From assembly GCF_024706985.1 (NCBI RefSeq), contig NZ_JAMCCX010000094.1:1-64000 (forward strand): a DNA stretch of 64,000 nucleotides, read 5' to 3'. The DNA comes from Alicyclobacillus sp. SP_1 (GTDB lineage Bacteria; Bacillota; Bacilli; Alicyclobacillales; Alicyclobacillaceae). Numbering within the stretch: the stretch's first letter is position 1; each line of letters begins with the position of its first letter. The notes beneath the pieces were generated by a model. The model was not told the origin of the DNA, made no database searches, and saw nothing but the letters and a program-made list of their open reading frames with translations. Shown here piece after piece: positions 62,551 through 64,000 of the stretch. Made by a program: the position numbers and the translations under genes.

Positions 62551-64000
62551 GTGTGTGGAATTGCAGGTTGGGTGAACTGGTCGCGCGACTTATCGCACGA
62601 GGAAACTACCGTGCGCCCGATGGGAGAATCGCTCGCCGCGCGCGGCCCCGATGCCGCAGGCGTCTGGCTCAGTGAGCACTGTGCGTTTGCACATCGTCGA
62701 CTCATCGTGGTCGATCCGGTCGGTGGCGCACAACCTATGACTCGCCGCTTCGGCGACCGCACCTTCTGCCTCGTCTACAACGGGGAACTCTACAATACAG
62801 ACAGTCTGCGGCGTGATTTGATAGAGCGTGGATACGCGTTTCATTCTTACTCCGACACGGAGGTGGTCCTCGTCGCCTACGCGGCTTACGGACCAGCCGC
62901 CGTAGAACGTTTCAACGGCATTTTCGCTTTCGCCATCTGGGACCAGCAGGAGCAAACACTCTTTCTGGCCCGGGACCGGCTTGGCGTGAAGCCGCTCTTC
63001 TACAGTCCTGTCGATGGCGGCTGGTTGTTTGGTTCCGAAATAAAAGCCATTTTGGCCCATCCGCAAGCCTCCCACCAAGTCGATGCGGAAGGCCTCGCCG
63101 AAATCCTCGCCGTGGGTCCGGCGCGGACACCCGGACACGGCATTTTTCGCCACATTCATGAGCTTCGGGCAGGTCACACGGCGAGGATTTCGAAGTCAGG
63201 TTGTGCCCTCCATCCCTACTGGAAGCTCACAAGTTACGAGCACACGGAGGACGAAGAGACGACCGCACGCACGGTTCACGACCTAATGGTCGACACGGTC
63301 GAGCGGCAACTCGTCTCCGACGTACCAGTGGCCACTTTTCTTTCTGGCGGTCTTGACTCATCAGTGGTCTCTGCCATTGCCGCTCGGTATTTTCAGCGGG
63401 AAGGAAAGTCGCCTCTGCACACCTTTTCGATTGAATTCGCAAATATGGACCAGTTTTTTCAGGCCAATGAATTCCAGAAAAGTTTGGACGGCCCCTGGGC
63501 CCGCAAGGTAGCAGATTTTCTGTCCACGGTGCATCACTCCGAGATCTTCGATACGCCAGACCTTGCTAAGTACCTTCTTCTCACGTTGCCCGCACGCGAC
63601 TTGCCTGGTATGGCAGACATCGACACTTCGCTCTTTTTGTTCTGCGAGCGGATCAAACAAAAGTTTACGGTCGCCCTGTCTGGTGAATCTGCAGATGAAG
63701 TATTCGGAGGGTATCCATGGTTTCATCGCCCGGAGTCACTACAGGCCAAAACTTTCCCCTGGGCGCTTCGGACGGCAGATAGAATGAGCATTCTTCATCC
63801 AGACACAATCGCCAAAACCCGACCTTACGAATACGTACAGAGCCGATATGCCGATGCGCTCGCCGAAGTGCCCCGATTGCCGGGAGAATCTGCCGAAGAA
63901 GCGCGCATTCGAGAAATCTCCTATCTCTCCATCACCCGCTTTTTACCTACTCTGTTGGACCGAAAAGACCGGATGAGTATGGGCACAGGGTTGGAGGTGC
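62551..64000 (+). CDS. asnB: Asparagine synthase (glutamine-hydrolysing), partial
   Basis: The first 483 codons of a class II amidotransferase that runs off the window. The GTG start after GGGGGG is followed by Cys2 (MCGIAGWVNWSRD), the N-terminal nucleophile that hydrolyses glutamine; the NTN domain continues to about residue 190 (VYNGELYN, RDRLGVKPLFY). The synthetase half has the PP-loop LSGGLDSSVVSAIAARYF and GESADEVFGGYPW. It makes asparagine from aspartate, ATP and glutamine. No stop is present, the frame simply continues to the edge. Follows the lipoprotein gene by 116 bases on the same strand. Confidence 0.95.
   Translation, partial: MCGIAGWVNWSRDLSHEETTVRPMGESLAARGPDAAGVWLSEHCAFAHRRLIVVDPVGGAQPMTRRFGDRTFCLVYNGELYNTDSLRRDLIERGYAFHSYSDTEVVLVAYAAYGPAAVERFNGIFAFAIWDQQEQTLFLARDRLGVKPLFYSPVDGGWLFGSEIKAILAHPQASHQVDAEGLAEILAVGPARTPGHGIFRHIHELRAGHTARISKSGCALHPYWKLTSYEHTEDEETTARTVHDLMVDTVERQLVSDVPVATFLSGGLDSSVVSAIAARYFQREGKSPLHTFSIEFANMDQFFQANEFQKSLDGPWARKVADFLSTVHHSEIFDTPDLAKYLLLTLPARDLPGMADIDTSLFLFCERIKQKFTVALSGESADEVFGGYPWFHRPESLQAKTFPWALRTADRMSILHPDTIAKTRPYEYVQSRYADALAEVPRLPGESAEEARIREISYLSITRFLPTLLDRKDRMSMGTGLEV

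Overview
The window is a stretch of chromosomal core genome from an endospore-forming Bacillota (class Bacilli). The sporulation genes spoIIE, spoVT, spoVG, yabG, yabP, yabQ, bofA, cmpA, fin and gin are all present. Gene order closely follows the origin-proximal region of Bacillus subtilis from dnaX to lysS, read here in reverse, so most genes lie on the minus strand. Missing or replaced neighbours (no folB, coaX, rplY, yabE, yabB, yaaR or sspF at their usual places), a cyanophycin operon and the acid-resistance-neutral base composition suggest a lineage outside Bacillus proper. An Alicyclobacillaceae-like organism is my guess from overall flavour, not proven.

Layout, left to right. 0.1-4.9 kb: lysS, greA, a small XRE regulator, folK, folP, hslO. 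4.9-13.5 kb: ftsH, hpt, tilS, yabT kinase, yabS and spoIIE, the last behind a Spo0A-type promoter with a 21-bp spacer. 13.8-14.5 kb (plus strand): a dCMP deaminase, a doubtful 30-codon ORF and the tiny spore cortex gene cmpA. 14.6-22.5 kb: a 67-aa unknown, yabR, divIC, yabQ, yabP, rqcP, hup, yabN/mazG, a SpoVB-family flippase, spoVT with a clear sigma-G promoter, and a PrsA-like lipoprotein. 22.5-32.3 kb: mfd, fin, pth, prs, glmU, spoVG, ridA, purR, ispE. 32.4-35.8 kb: cphA-cphB (cyanophycin synthesis and breakdown). 36.1-38.7 kb: veg, yabG, a plus-strand glycosyltransferase and a YkuK-like protein. 38.8-43.5 kb: rsmA, rnmV, tatD and metG, the last behind a methionine T-box leader. 43.8-45.0 kb: two small unknown genes tail to tail, then abrB. 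45.0-50.8 kb: rsmI, yabA, ricT, holB, darA, tmk, a PLP decarboxylase and gin. 51.0-52.7 kb (plus): a second SpoVB-family flippase. 52.7-58.6 kb: bofA, yaaL, recR, ebfC, dnaX, a PAS histidine kinase, SRP RNA, tRNA-Ser(CGA), tadA, comFB. 58.7-64.0 kb: a YheC/D-like ATP-grasp protein (plus), a thioesterase (minus), a large BNR-repeat lipoprotein (plus) and asnB (plus), which runs off the right edge.

The genes form three interlocking groups: translation and DNA housekeeping (lysS, metG, rsmA, rsmI, tilS, tadA, dnaX, holB, recR, mfd); nucleotide, folate and cell-wall precursor supply (hpt, prs, purR, tmk, folK/folP, glmU, ispE); and sporulation control. In the last group the sequence itself shows plausible sigma-A/Spo0A, sigma-H, sigma-F, sigma-G and sigma-K promoters in front of the expected genes. 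No CRISPR array, insertion sequence, prophage or rRNA gene was seen. The most unusual content is the cyanophycin operon inside the ispE-veg interval, several very small genes, and two proteins whose best start codon appears to be CTG.
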